A stretch of DNA of 64,000 nucleotides from Basidiobolus meristosporus CBS 931.73 (GCA_002104905.1 MCFE01000105.1:106904-170903), one strand, 5' to 3'. Positions 1 to 11,894 are shown, counted from the stretch's first letter. Notes: generated from the sequence alone by a model not told the origin. Program-made: numbers and translations.

Positions 1-364
1 TTGATCAAAGGCTTCTCCTGTGGATTAGGAACTTGATAGCCATGCGTTTTGATGAACGACTGGACCGAACGATCCCGTGATTGGATGTGTCGACGAAGAT
101 CTATTTCAAGTTGAAGAAGTTTAGATCAACGGCGAAACGCGATACAAGTATTGTCCCTTGGAACCTTGATACTGTGAGTCTTTTTTTTCCAGCTCGGTCA
201 TGAGGTGTTGTACCTCAGATGGCAAGTTATCAAGGCCTTGAAATATGAAAAAGTATTTAGTTGGCAAAAAAGCGACCTTTATTGCTTAAGACAGTTGAGT
301 TTAGCTCAGTATTGAGAAACATACTTGAAACGAATTCCTGTAGATACACTCCTGCATCTTCCAT
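1..364 (-). CDS. ING-family protein, N-terminal part (cut by window edge)
   Basis: Spliced reading, three exons: 364-325, 236-165 and 100 to the left edge, with GT..AG borders and consistent phases. The start is the ATG at 364-362. The protein begins MEDAGVYLQEFVS, continues SLDNLPSEVQHLMTELEKKD and then has a basic helix ending SFIKTHGYQVPNPQEKPL. This is the N-terminal dimerising helical domain of ING proteins, which are subunits of histone acetyltransferase or deacetylase complexes. Family knowledge predicts a C-terminal PHD finger that reads H3K4me3; it would lie left of the window. Which ING paralogue (Yng1, Yng2 or Pho23 type) cannot be decided from this part. The exons are short, so no long ORF marks the gene. 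Confidence 0.8.
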
Positions 365-788
365 CTTTATGAGTAATCAAAGAAAAAGCCTCGTGTTTGT
401 ATGAAAAAAAGCTAGAACGGTGGACGACTATTTTGCTTTAAGCAGGATAGCTATTCACTTTGATTAAAACTACTCAATCAAGAATATGACCCAACGGTCA
501 GACACGTGATCAGGAAAGACAACTTTTGTGATACGCATTCCTATTACGGCCATGATTGCCATACAGCAGGGTTATCCAGAACTTTGGGTGCTACCTAACC
601 TGTTGGGGATAAAATATTCAGTTTCGCTATCAGCTGATACCCAGATGGTTGGAATCGTTTATATTATTCGATGGCTTCACAAAATATGTAGGGGATTTAT
701 ATATAGGTGGCTATATGAGTGGCTATATGAGTGGCTATTCGAGGTAGTTTACAAGGTTACAGACCTCCCAAAAAGATGTTGATGTAAT
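365..788. other. Intergenic, with a short 12-bp tandem repeat
   Basis: No convincing gene. An open frame at 528-782 is low in complexity at its end and matches no family I know. Positions 709-740 hold about 2.6 copies of GGCTATATGAGT. This is probably the promoter of the ING gene plus the 3' flank of the transporter. Confidence 0.5.
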
Positions 789-2162
789 CTAGTGGGACTT
801 GACTTCGTAACTGGTTTCAATGTGATTCTCTTCATCTTTGTCCTGATATGAGACCTCGTCCTTTCTGAATTCGCCTTCCCACCTCGCCATTACAGCGGTT
901 GCGAGACAATTTCCTACGAGGTTTACGGTGGTACGCCCCATATCCATGATGGCATCAACGCCCAGGATTACCGCCACTGCTTCGTAGGGTAGATTGAACG
1001 ACTTCAACGCACCAGAGAGAATCACCAGAGAGGCTCTAGGAACAGCGGCAACACCTTTGGATGTCAACATCAAGGTCAACATCATCAGGAGTTGTTGGGC
1101 TATAGGCATGCTAATCCCGCCAGCTTGGGCTGCAAAGACAGAGGCCATGGCTAGATAGAGAGTGGACCCATCAAGATTAAAGGAGTATCCTGTGGGCATG
1201 ACAAAGGCCACGATCTTCTTTGACACGCCGTAGGCCTCCATGTTCTTCATCGCCCTGGGGAGAGCAGCCTCGGAAGAGGCAGTTGAGAAGGCAATTAGTG
1301 AAGGTTGGCCGATTGCCTTCAGGAAGCCACGAATTGGTAAGCGGCAGAGGAGAACGATTGGCACAAACACGATGAGAACGAAGATGATTAAAGCCAGATA
1401 CAAGGATCCAACCAACTTTCCAAGATTGACAAGGACAGAGATACCACTGTTGCCAACGGTGTATGCCATAGAGGCACCGATACCGATGGGAGCAAAATTC
1501 ATCACCAAACCAGTCACGGCAAACATGATATCAGACAAGCTCTGAAGCCATTTAAGCATAATGACTCTGGATTCCTCCGAAGTGGCCTTGACCATACCGA
1601 GAGAAAACATGATGGAGCAGAACACAACCTGCAAAACCTCATTTTTGACAGCCGACTCGAAGAAACTGGCAGTGATGATGTGATCCAAAACCCCTTGGAC
1701 GGTGATGGATGTATTGGCCAACTTTTCAGCCTCCGCTACCGACGCTCCTTGAAGGTTGACACCTCTGCCGGGATGCAGCACGTTGACAGTAATGAGCCCA
1801 ATCGCCAAGGCAATTGTGGTCACCACCTCGAAGTAGATGATCGACTTGAGCGCCAGTTTACCGATTTTCGCCAGATCGTCACCGTGGCCGGCGATACCAA
1901 CGGACAAGGTAGCAAAAATCAGAGGCACAATCAGGCACTTGATCATGGTGATGAAGATGTTAGCGACAGGCTTGAGCTCTTTCGAGAATGACGGAGCAAG
2001 CCACCCAAGTAGGATGCCAACAAACATAGCGATAAAAATCCAGGCAGTCATGTTGATCCGGCGAATCAATCTCCACGCAAGAACCAACGGGTTTCTGGTA
2101 GGTGGGCGAGCAGGAGCTTCGGGATTCGTGGCCATGTTTGAGAAGGCTTTACAGTAATTCAA
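789..2162 (-). CDS. SLC1/DAACS-type dicarboxylate or acidic amino acid:cation symporter
   Basis: Intronless, 457 aa from the first ATG (2162). An in-frame ATG at 2135 (MATNPEAP) is an equally good start. The protein has about eight hydrophobic segments in the order typical of the glutamate/C4-dicarboxylate symporters. It has the HP1 serine-rich tip (FSTASSEAALPRAM), the TM7 signature SFNLDGSTLYLA and the TM8 block MDMGRTTVNLVGN. Family members move glutamate, aspartate or C4-dicarboxylates with Na+ or H+ across the plasma membrane. The acidic C-tail is probably cytosolic. Substrate cannot be told from sequence alone. The lack of introns is unusual beside its neighbours, but codon use does not look foreign by eye, so I do not claim horizontal transfer. 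Confidence 0.9.
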   Translation of the reverse strand: MNYCKAFSNMATNPEAPARPPTRNPLVLAWRLIRRINMTAWIFIAMFVGILLGWLAPSFSKELKPVANIFITMIKCLIVPLIFATLSVGIAGHGDDLAKIGKLALKSIIYFEVVTTIALAIGLITVNVLHPGRGVNLQGASVAEAEKLANTSITVQGVLDHIITASFFESAVKNEVLQVVFCSIMFSLGMVKATSEESRVIMLKWLQSLSDIMFAVTGLVMNFAPIGIGASMAYTVGNSGISVLVNLGKLVGSLYLALIIFVLIVFVPIVLLCRLPIRGFLKAIGQPSLIAFSTASSEAALPRAMKNMEAYGVSKKIVAFVMPTGYSFNLDGSTLYLAMASVFAAQAGGISMPIAQQLLMMLTLMLTSKGVAAVPRASLVILSGALKSFNLPYEAVAVILGVDAIMDMGRTTVNLVGNCLATAVMARWEGEFRKDEVSYQDKDEENHIETSYEVKSH

Positions 2163-3152
2163 AACGAATTAAGGCCTCCTCGTGTGCGGTGGATGGGGTT
2201 TTATACGCAATCCGAGCGAGTACCCGCTGCCTTTCGTAAGTCAGAGGCTTTCTACGGCGTACCAATTAAAACACCCACCTCCATCGACCTGCCCAATGAC
2301 GAACCCCCCACAACCGGTTATCTCTGTCGTTCGAAATATAAGGATCCTATATTCCTACGTCTTGGATGTCGTATAGGACGAACAGGTGAGCTACAAGATG
2401 GTTACCTTTTATGTAAACAATTACTATTCTGGTGTGGTTGATGTACGCGGTCAAGAGGTACAATTCGGTTGGCATTACAATACAGGTTAGAGGGTAAAAC
2501 AAGGTTTCCATTGCAAGGATTCCATTCGAATCAATGAACTCTAACCTCACATAAGGGTACTTGACCCGGGGTTTCTTGTAGCATAGTTACTCGGTCTGGC
2601 ATTAGGTGAGTTGATTTGTCGGAAGCTAGAGTTCGATGGAGCTTAAACGTGCATCTTGCCTAGCGATTGGTTGTGTGATCGGCTAAGGTTTAGAGCACAT
2701 GGTACTTTTACTTGTGCCTTTGTGAATGATTCACACGATTCAATCTGCTTTGCCAAATGCGAATCATGAGCCTGGGTAAAGGAGGGGATTCTGGTTCATG
2801 GGAATATCCCTCTGATGGGAATATTTCGCATGAAACGATTAATCATTATGCGTGTATGTGATCGAAACAAGTGTTGTATGATTGCGATCGAAACGCGGAC
2901 TTTACTTAAAATTATGTATGCATGATCAGGCAGGTAGAAGTGATAAGTGGTGAACTAAATTAGCAACGATATGAGGGTTATGGTTATGGTTATGGCTATG
3001 GTTTTGGTTTTGGTTAGAACTAGGTCAAAACTAAGGTGAGATAGAGTGGATGTGCAAATGAGTGGATAGATATAAAATAGGCGCACCGCCACCCACTCGC
3101 TTCTCTCAATCTATAGGAGCGCACCATCCAGACGAAAAATACTGTGTGCTTT
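2163..3152. other. Intergenic, with a GGTTAT-type microsatellite
   Basis: A 990-bp gap between the 5' end of the transporter and the 3' end of the G-alpha gene. Positions 2974-3015 carry an imperfect run of GGTTAT/GGTTTT units. They resemble, but are not, the telomere unit. No coding segment was recognised; the short ORFs here have no family features. Confidence 0.5.
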
Positions 3153-4442
3153 CTACAAAAGACCAAGGTCCCGGAGATTGGTCTGGATAATGCTGTCGTT
3201 TACTGCAGCCATGACAAACTTGATTTGCTGAGTATCCGTTGCACAGGTGAAGTGTGTATACACTTGTTTGCTGTCGGAGTGGTTGAGAGCAACAAATCGA
3301 TGCTCGATGTACTTGCAAGCCAGATCGTAGTCCTCACCCCCTGTAATGTCACTCGGTAAGTTGGGAATGGCTAAACCGAGTGGATTGAGTAACGTACCTG
3401 TGTAATCAGGGAAATATTGCTGCATTGGTGATCGCAGAATTTTCTCTTTGAAGAGATCGATTTTGTTTAAAAATAAGATAATCGACGTCTTGACAAACCA
3501 ACGAGAATTGCAAATCGAGTCAAATAAAGTCAATGCCTCTTGCATCCGATTCTGAAAAGACCGAGTTAGATTCAAGGGACGAAAAAGGCCACAGGATGGC
3601 TGCATACCACTGTCTCGTCCTCAATCAATGTCTGGTCATACTCGCTTATGGCCACCATAAACACTATGACTGTGACGTTCTCAAAGCAGTGGATCCACTT
3701 CTTTCTCTCTGAGCGTTGCCCACCAACATCCAGCATACGGTAGGTTAAATCGCCGACGTGGAAAATTGTCTCGGTAATTCCGGTTGTTTTGACGCGAGAC
3801 CGTAAGACATCCTGATCAGTTGGGATGTAATCCGGAGACGCTATGCGTTCTATCGAGTCAAAATAGCTAAAAATTGAATCCGGGGTTTAATACTCGGACG
3901 ACGCATAACAGCGGCGAGCGTGCTTACTATTTGGCCGAATCGTTGAGCTGATATTCTCTCGAGCGAGTAAAGCATTCCTGCACTCCCTGATCAGCCCATA
4001 ACGCTTTTACTGCGGTGGCGACCTCGCTTGACAGAGAATCGCACTCCATCTGGGAGGGAAGGTCCATAATGGCATCAACATGGATCGCGTTTTTCTGGTC
4101 TGCGAGACTTAACTTCATGCTCACCATGGCTTCGAGTATCACCCGTAAGGATTGTACAGTGTTTGAGAAAATGATCTCTTTGAAAGATTCACGCTCGTCT
4201 ACACTGTAGCCTCCTTCGTGAATCAGTTTCATTTGCTTTAACACGGTACTTTTACCAGATTCACCAGCACCTGTTGTGAGAATTTAATAAATAGCGCACG
4301 GGCTTAGGCTTGAGCGAAACTTACCGAGTAAAAGCATTTTAATCTCGTTGCGTTGGGACAATTTGTCCTTCTTTATCTGACTATCTATTTCGTTGTTTTT
4401 GCGGCGTCCATCAAGATCTTCCTGGCTAATGCAGCAGCCCAT
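3153..4442 (-). CDS. Heterotrimeric G protein alpha subunit
   Basis: Five exons by splice reading: 4442-4325, 4270-3928, 3866-3608, 3551-3398 and 3340-3153. The protein starts MGCCISQ: Gly2 for myristoylation and Cys3/Cys4 for palmitoylation, so it is tethered to the plasma membrane. All guanine-binding boxes are present: G1 GAGESGKST (split by intron 1), switch [10 protein letters not shown] with the conserved Arg, G3 [13 protein letters not shown]4 NKID and G5 TCATDT. It ends NLRDLGLL, the receptor-contacting tail. The length is that of a normal G-alpha (about 355 aa). The role is coupling of a seven-helix receptor to cAMP or MAPK signalling in nutrient or mating response; the fungal subgroup is not assigned. 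Confidence 0.95.
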
Positions 4443-5110
4443 GATTGTGTACTATTGTGTGGTGGTATTATGTCGTGAAATCAGAAATATTCGAAAAAAA
4501 AAGCACTTCTAGGCTTCACTTGTCAACAAGAAGTTTCGAACAGCTTATTCTTTTGTCTATACCAAGTAAACAGAGCGAAACAAAGAGATTTTATACAACA
4601 GCGTTGGGAATAGAAATGATGTAGGTCAAGGAAACTTCTCAGTGAATTTAAGAGTTTAGTTGGATTTAAGTATCACTCAAGAACCATCTGGGTTCCAAGA
4701 ATGAAAGATTTCGGATTATATTGATTTCTAATAACGCCAAAATACATCAATTCTTTTGTACTGATATAATTGAATTGGTGAGAGAGAGGGCCTACCAAAA
4801 GAGCCCCGTTTCCCACCTCTCTCCACGTGATTCGATGGGGGAATTAAAACGAAGGCCAAATTGGGAATACTGAAAGAAGATTAATGTATATGTGCACCAT
4901 TCATTTTTCCGGATGCGATCTCACCACAAAGACTGACCTGATGAAATACCAGGAACGAGGATGAAATCTACCAGGTGGAAGTCGGGGGTTTTTCAGTTAT
5001 TCCGCCGGAATCAAGCACTGTTACAGCATCTGCTACAATTCATTGTATCATGATGACTATAAAGCACCGTACACGCGCTAGCTGACTTTTGCCTCCAATA
5101 CTCAACCGCG
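4443..5110. other. Intergenic, shared upstream region of G-alpha and M13 peptidase
   Basis: A 668-bp divergent gap. It is AT-rich near the G-alpha start and includes a CACGTG at about 4826-4831. No gene recognised. Confidence 0.45.
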
Positions 5111-8043
5111 ATGGTACAAGGCCTCTTTGCAATTCTGTTATGGGCGCTGGGCTCCGTAGCGGTGATCGGACATAAGGTTAGGGTGAACACTGTGTGATGC
5201 AATTGTCAGGGAATTGACCAGGGAATCGGCCCTTCGAAAGGTGGGGAACTTCGATCGCAGCGTATTGGAGGAGGAAGCATCGGCTATTCTCCAGGACCTG
5301 GACCAGAGCTACAATCCTTGCGAGGACTTTTACAAATACAGCTGTAATAGTCGAAGTCTATATATAATAGGCTACCCCATGATCAAACCAACTAAACCTT
5401 TTTGAATAGGTGGGGGCTGGCAAAAACGACACACCCGTTTGTCAGACATCAGTATCATGGGGTTGGTGAATGCTCAGAACCAGGTTAGTAATTAGAAATC
5501 CTGATGCCGGATTTGGCCATGGCTAACTCGCCGTAGCTCTCCCTATTGGAGATCCTTGAAAACGAGCCTGAAATCCTGGCCACCTCCACTGAAGTGGACC
5601 GAGAGATCTATAAGAAGGCCCGGGCCTTTTATCGTGCGTGCTTGGATGTCGAGAAGATTAATGCGTTTGGGGTCAAGCCATTGGTGCCTCTGCTCCAGCT
5701 CGTAGTTACCGAGTTCCCGGTTGACGAAGACGACCGGAGCATAGATTTCCGAAAGCTAAGCATTGCTCTGGGGAGAGTGAGTCAGCAGGGGATCTGGCAT
5801 CTGTTTGGTGTGGATGTGGATGCGGACTCCAAGAGCCCATTGCAAAATGCAGTTTACCTTATGCAGCCGCATTTGGGACTGCCTAGTCTTGAGTATTATT
5901 CAGAACCCCAGGTGCTCAAAATCTATCAGGTTGCCATGGTAGCAATCCTGTCACAGCTATCCAAAGACCTGCGAGCCTTGGGGCACAGCTTCGAGGTGTT
6001 CGCGGACTCCAACATAGCCAAGCTTTCTAAAGAAATCATCAAATTCGAGCAACTACTGTCCAAGTACATGGCAACAAAGTACGTACGGTATAGAGATCCA
6101 CTTGTATGTCTGATAGCTAAGCGTGTCTTAGGGAACAAATATCCAATCCTGCCCTGACGTACAACCCCTTCAACATCGACTCGCTCGCCCAACTCTCCCC
6201 CAAAATCGACTGGAGGTTGTTCTTCTCGACCATCAAAAAATCACTCAATCATACCGATGTAACCATCGGAGAATCCACGGTCCTGGTAGCTAAGGTTCCG
6301 GAATTCCTGCGCCATTTATCAAAGGATGTTTTGACATCATCCAGTCCCCAAGCTGTGCAGGGGTTTCTGATTTGGAGGATCATTACCAGGAACATTAACT
6401 TTCTACCAGACTATTATCGCAAGCTGTTCTCGCTGATTCAGGGGAAAATATCAGGCGCTAAGGGAGCCGAGCCAAGGATGGAAATGTGCCTTGCACTAGC
6501 AGATGAAGCGATGGGCCCGATTTTGGGGAGATACTTCGTGTTGCAGCATTTTGGAGGTATTCATCTGTCAAGCAGCGTTTGGTTGAGTGAGCATTAGAGC
6601 TTTTTGTATCTTGCCAGGCAACAGCCAACAGCTAGCGAACAGGCTGATTTCTGATATCAAGAGGACCTTCAAAAATCGGTTATCTGGTATCAAGTGGCTT
6701 AACCAAGAAGGAAGGGATCGCGCCAGAGAGAAGGTCGGATCAATGCATAGCCATAGAGCTTCATGGCTAACTGGCAATTTTAGATTGACCACCTGGTCCA
6801 GAAAATCGGCTATTCACAGAAATCACCCGATACCATGTCCCCAGACTCGTTGAAAAAACACTATGAGCATCTGGAGGTTGATCCATATGACCATTTCGGG
6901 AATGCTCTACGCTATCGGGTGTGGACCTTCGAAAATCATTTTAATCGAATTGGAAAGCCGGTTGATAGGGAAGAGTGGAAAGATTCGCCCATCACTGTTA
7001 ATGCTTTCTACGTAAGAAATCCGTGAAACGTCATATGTGTCTTGTGGATATTACTAACTGTATCCTCAGAATCATCGTAGAAACGAAATCGAGTTTCCCG
7101 CTGGTAATGGAATACTTGTGCAGAAGATCTGACCATGCTCCTAACAACTGTTGCAGGGATTTTGCAGAAACCGCTCTACGATGCTAATAGGCCTGACTAT
7201 CTGAACTACGGGGCTATTGGTTCTATAGTTGGTCATGAGCTTACGGTGGGAGTCATTCCCCTCCACTTCAGTAGCACAACGTTCTAATCGATTCATACTG
7301 CTGTAGCATGGATATGACAACAAAGGCAGCATGTTTGATAAATTCGGGATGCAGCGTCAGGTAGGATCTCGTAGAGCTCTGTCAAGATGTAGCAGCTACT
7401 AAGATTGTCAGTGGTGGGATGACGATACAATCAACGCATTTTCGGAAAAAACCCAATGCCTGGTTGACCAGTATTCCAAGCTTAAAGTTCGAATCAATAA
7501 GAAAGATCATGCGATCAACCCGAAACTTACTCTAGGAGAAAACATAGCAGGTATTTCCTCATTGAACCACTAGATATGGTGTTTGTTTGGGACGAATATT
7601 AACCATATCTTAGATAATGCTGGGTAAGCCGGTTCTGCCTCATATGTGCTAAATAGATTGGATGTTTAATGTATATTCAGAGTAATCGAGGCTTACCATG
7701 CATGGAAAAACTCCTCCTCGAGCCCCGAATCATTCACAGGGAACAATCCACAGTTGCCGGGCATGGAAAATACTACCGTTGAACAGCTGTTTTTCATTTC
7801 TTATGCAAGGATGTGGTGTAGCAACATCCAGGATACCGCATCGCTGCATCGGGTAAGTCAATGCATACGATAAAATCCCCGAGAAACAATCCTGAATTTG
7901 TCATTAGCTTCGTATAGATACCCATTCCCCAGACAATCATAGGGTGAATGGAGTGTTGCGGAACAACAGGGAGTTCGCCGAAGCATTCAAGTGTCCATTA
8001 GGATCGCCCATGAATCCACCCAAAAAATGTACGATATGGTAGC
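5111..8043 (+). CDS. M13-family (neprilysin/ECE-like) secreted zinc metallopeptidase
   Basis: About eleven exons. The best start is the ATG at 5111, giving a hydrophobic signal peptide [18 protein letters not shown]. Intron 1 (5177-5240) keeps frame into [11 protein letters not shown]. Then come the M13 N-terminal landmark [14 protein letters not shown], the long helical domain, [16 protein letters not shown], and the zinc site HELTH (first His, catalytic Glu and second His; an intron lies between T and H at about 7246-7308). The third ligand is in GENIADNAG. The C-terminal KKCTIW at the stop matches the CxxW end of the family. Length is about 640 aa. Family members cleave oligopeptides outside the cell or in the secretory lumen; fungal substrates are mostly unknown. 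All exon joins examined keep frame, so it appears intact. Confidence 0.9.
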
Positions 8044-8441
8044 CTGAGACGAAATCACTAGAATAATGTGACCAATACACTCGTCGTATTAGTATTCTTG
8101 TCGGCTGGCCGGGTGTTTCGGACCAGTACCGACATTGTGAATAAACTTGGTAATTTACCACATCCATAAATCGCACCCATACCCAAGAATTATTGTGTCG
8201 AAACGGTTATTTCTTGCGCAATTTTGACTCCCCTCATCCAATGGTGACCTGGGATCATATCAAACAGGGGCCTTGGTATTTTCAGCTGCTTTCGGTCCAA
8301 TACACAGTCATATTGGATTATTAAGCAGCGTTTGATTACATTATCTATAACCGTAGATCCATGACTGAAGCAGCCTCTTTTCAGTAGTCTGCTCGTTTGA
8401 TTCTTCTGAACTAGCTGCAAACTAAGCCATTTCTAGCACCT
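8044..8441. other. Intergenic
   Basis: 398 bp between the M13 stop and the F-box gene start. It holds the 3' UTR of one and the promoter of the other. No gene seen. Confidence 0.45.
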
Positions 8442-9969
8442 ATGAATTACGGGCAAGAATCGAACTGGGGAGGACTTCCCTTGGATATTTTGGCCATGGT
8501 GATGCACCTGTTGCCTGATAACCAAGACGTCGCCAACTGTTGTTTGGTCAACACAGCTTGGTCTAAGGTAGCCAACCCTGTATTGTGGCGTCGCCCCAAG
8601 TTTAATAGTTTCTCAGCAGCCAAAGCCTTCCTGGAATTTGCCAAGAAATACCAGGAACCACCGCCAGGTAATTTCTTCAGTTTGGTCTACACCTTCCCGT
8701 GTGCTAATAAATCGCTACCTTTTTCTAGACTCGAAACTAAGACTCGTCCGAATCTTGGATTTAAGAAGATCATACAGCCTTGAGAAACTGCTGGACCGTT
8801 TCCCGAACATACAGTGTTTATACCTGCCTAGACGTCCACTCAACTTCTCCTATGAAACTCTCCATTTCCCTCAGCTAAAAAAAATCCGAAACGTTCGTTT
8901 AGACTTTGAAGATTGCGGATACTCCCAGCTGAGCCATATATTTCGCCAGTGCCCTTTGTTGGAGGAATTAAGTGTTGATATCAAGGAGAAACCGAATCAA
9001 GGTTTGACGCTTCCTCTTCCGATTGCCAGCCGATTGACCTCTCTAAGTATCACCTGGGACGGATTTGAATATTGGGAGCGGATCGAGGAGAGAGCTCCAT
9101 TGATCATAGACTTTATAAGGGCTATACTGAAAGCCCTGGTGTTACCAATGAAACATTTCAGCCTCAAGCTTGAGCATCCGGTATACTCGGACCCTAATCA
9201 ACCCGAGAAAGGGCATTTCCTCCAGTTGGTTGATGGTCCTTGGTCGGAATTGCGGAGCCTTGAGTTGGACGGAGTCGAACTAGACGCTCTGACCCTACCG
9301 CATCTAACCCAAGTACTTCCCACCGATTTGACCTCACTCAAATTGGCTCAGTTCTACCCTCCAAAGCAACCAGTAAGCCTGGCTCCTTGGGAGCAGCTTA
9401 TAGCAAAATGCGGCAAGTCGTTGACCTCGCTATATCTTATCAACGACCAGCTACCGGAACATATCGAGCGAGCGATCGGAGACTCCTGCCCACAGCTTCG
9501 AAATCTGATATTGATGGGATCCAACCTGAATGATCACTGCGTGAGTTATATAATAGAGAAGGCTGCTAAATCACTGGAATATATGGAGATCGAGGCGGTC
9601 CTCACTTCGCGCACTCTGGAGACCATCTTTCACTACTGCCAATTAAAGGTGCTGAACCTGGAGTCCTTCGACCCTGACACTCGACCCACATACACCATGC
9701 CTCCGAAGGAGTTCTTCTCCCAGCTGGAAAACCTTTCACTCTATGGATTTCGCGTCCAGACACCGCTGTTGGAAGGGATTCTGCAGTACGGAAAGAGGAT
9801 CACCAAGCTCGTGATTAAAGATCACGAAACGCTGGAGGTGTCCAAGCTAAAGACGGTCGTGGAGGGGCTACCGCGTCTAAAGGAATTCGAGTTTTGTCAG
9901 CCGCTGCTCCACCTGGACGGACGTACCGAGATTATGGATCTCATGGAGCAGTTCTCTAACCAAACTTAG
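8442..9969 (+). CDS. F-box protein with leucine-rich C-terminal region (paralogue 1)
   Basis: Two exons, 8442-8667 and 8729-9969, joined in frame (PPP then DSKLRLVRIL). The N-terminal 45 residues are an F-box: LPLDILAMVMHLLPDNQDVA followed by NCCLVNTAWSKVANPVLW, the Skp1-binding fold. The rest (about 440 aa) is irregular leucine-rich repeats, for example LRSLELDGVEL and LRNLILMGSNL. The inferred role is a substrate adaptor of an SCF ubiquitin ligase, target unknown. A paralogue lies at 43072-44572 with an intron at the same place just after the F-box region. Confidence 0.85.
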
Positions 9970-10205
9970 ACTCAGAGGATGTATTGGACAGCCTCAAAAA
10001 TCCAACTAGAACGAAGAATCCATTTACATATGTATATCAATGAAACACATCTGTTCATACCAGTGTCATCGTCATTGCCTTGAATTTTCCAATTTCCCAA
10101 TCCGTTATGATTGTTAATCCAAAAGGTCAACCCTCTGGGATCACATGATATAAATATTAAAATTCCTCTGGACATGGCTCACCTGTCTACAACCACTTTG
10201 TCACA

Positions 10206-10730
10206 ATGTCAATTACAGAGGAAGTACTTCAACAAGCTTTGCTAGAGAGACTCGAGGCGGAATACGTCGTACGTTAAGCTTACCGATCATGTTCTTGGAA
10301 GATGCGTTAATCCTGATTTTTGTGTTTCCTTTGATTTCAAATAGGACGTCGTCGACATCTCTGGTAGGTTCCTATAATAAGAGCGTTTTTTGCGCTCCGT
10401 ATCACTCATATATTTGCAAGGCGGTTGCGGACAGAGCTTCGAAGTTGTGATAGTCTCCTCCAAATTCGAGGGCAAGCCACCTCTACAACGTCACAGGTGA
10501 CTGATTTGTTTCGCAACGACCAACCACTATATATACGACCTGGGACTAAACCTAACCCATAGGCTAGTTAACGAAGCCATCAAAGAAGAGATCAGCCAAG
10601 TGCATGCCATCACTCAAGTAACCAGCTCCCTACCTCCTTTTGAGTAGCCATGTATCTCTCTAACACCTCGAACTCCTTCTAGAAAACCTACACCCCTGCA
10701 CAATGGGCAAAGATTCAACAACAGCAGTAA
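10206..10730 (+). CDS. BOL2: BolA-like protein, Bol2/Fra2 type
   Basis: Five small exons, none long enough to show as an ORF: 10206-10268, 10345-10363, 10421-10496, 10563-10617 and 10683-10730. All have GT..AG introns and keep phase. The protein is about 86 aa: [20 protein letters not shown], a short strand [25 protein letters not shown], then [17 protein letters not shown] and [13 protein letters not shown]. The single Cys in GGCGQSF and the invariant His in HAITQKT are the expected Fe-S ligands. In yeast Fra2 pairs with monothiol glutaredoxins to signal iron status and deliver Fe-S clusters in the cytosol; the same role is inferred here. Confidence 0.92.
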
Positions 10731-11183
10731 TGTACGGTCAATATGACCAATGGGACAGCGGTCGGTTACCATAATTCCGATTGATAGATGTGTCTTGTAA
10801 TACCTGCGCTTTTGTTTATCATTAAAAGAGTGTTTTTACTGGTACTTCAGGCTGAAATTATGCTTATTCGATTCATGTGCGGTATATATTTACAAGTCCT
10901 TGTTTGTACAGTGGGGCCTGTTGGGAAGACCAAGCAATCACAACAAATCAGAGGTATAAGCTTCAATAAGCACAGCGAACCTCCAAAAACACGTCAGTAA
11001 ACGGAATCCCACAGATGTAGAAGCAGTCGCAAAAAGCATATTCCTATCAGAAACTTTTTATTCACATTATGTCTAGATAGAGAAAGTGGGTCGAACAGCT
11101 CAAAACCTATTCAACATGAGATAAGGAATTAAAGATACAGAGAATTTTGTGACAGTAAGGAAGCAAATAGGGAGTGGACTAGT
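10731..11183. other. Intergenic between convergent genes
   Basis: 453 bp between two gene 3' ends. A 70-codon open frame at 10788-11000 looks random. Nothing else seen. Confidence 0.45.
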
Positions 11184-11894
11184 TTATTCCTCCTTCTTCT
11201 CTTCCTCAGCAGCCTCCTCCTTCTCCTCAGCCTTCTCCTCCTCCTCTTCTTCGTCATCAGAATCCTCCTTTTGAAGGGAGGCGTTGATCTTTTGAACTTC
11301 CTCGAACTTGTCCTTGAAGAGGTTGGCGTTTTCGGAGTTGGCGAAACGAATAGCCAAAGTCTCAGCGGTTGGCTCACCGTCGGCGATATCGGCGGTGGTG
11401 TTCCAGACCCAAGAACGGTCAGAGCCAACGTTAGGGGTAAGAGCCATATCGGAGGTGACGTAGTGGTTGGCGCAGACCTTGTGGGTTTGGTCACGACGCA
11501 TGACAAGACGGACCTTGCCAGAGACCTTGTGCTTCAAGAAGCGGACATCACCGGTACCACGTTCCTTCCATTCCTTCAATTCTTTATCGAAACGGAAGAG
11601 CTTGGCACGCCTTTGAAAACAGACCAGATGAGAAAGGAGGACAAAAATAAGAGTGCTGGGAGAGTTTGGGACTTACATCTTGAAAAGAGACTCCTCATCC
11701 TCTTCGAGGGTCTTGACCTCGACCTCATCAAGCTTGATAACGGGCTCGAAGTGAACTTCAGGGGAGTTCTCAACTTCCTCCTCCTTCTACATAGAACAGA
11801 TAGAAGGGTGGGTGAGATGCAACAACAGCTGACAAGGGGAAGCACTAGTTACCTTGACTTCGTCAACAACAGTCTTAGGTTCGGTATCGGCCAT
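11184..11894 (-). CDS. YRB1: Ran-binding protein 1 (RanBP1/Yrb1)
   Basis: Three exons, 11894-11853, 11786-11677 and 11610-11184. The protein of about 192 aa has an acidic start ([20 protein letters not shown]), then a complete Ran-binding PH-like domain: [78 protein letters not shown] and [20 protein letters not shown]. The tail is Glu/Lys-rich. RanBP1 binds Ran-GTP and boosts RanGAP action in the cytosol, releasing exportins and importins at the end of transport. The start is the ATG shortly before intron 1. Confidence 0.95.

Noticed and set aside
528-782. 84-codon frame near the left edge
   Set aside because: It ends in a 12-bp tandem repeat, has no family features, and sits in a normal promoter-sized gap.
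789-2162. Intronless transporter as a bacterial transfer
   Set aside because: Related SLC1-type transporters are widespread in fungi, and neither base use nor context is foreign. A tree would be needed to claim transfer.
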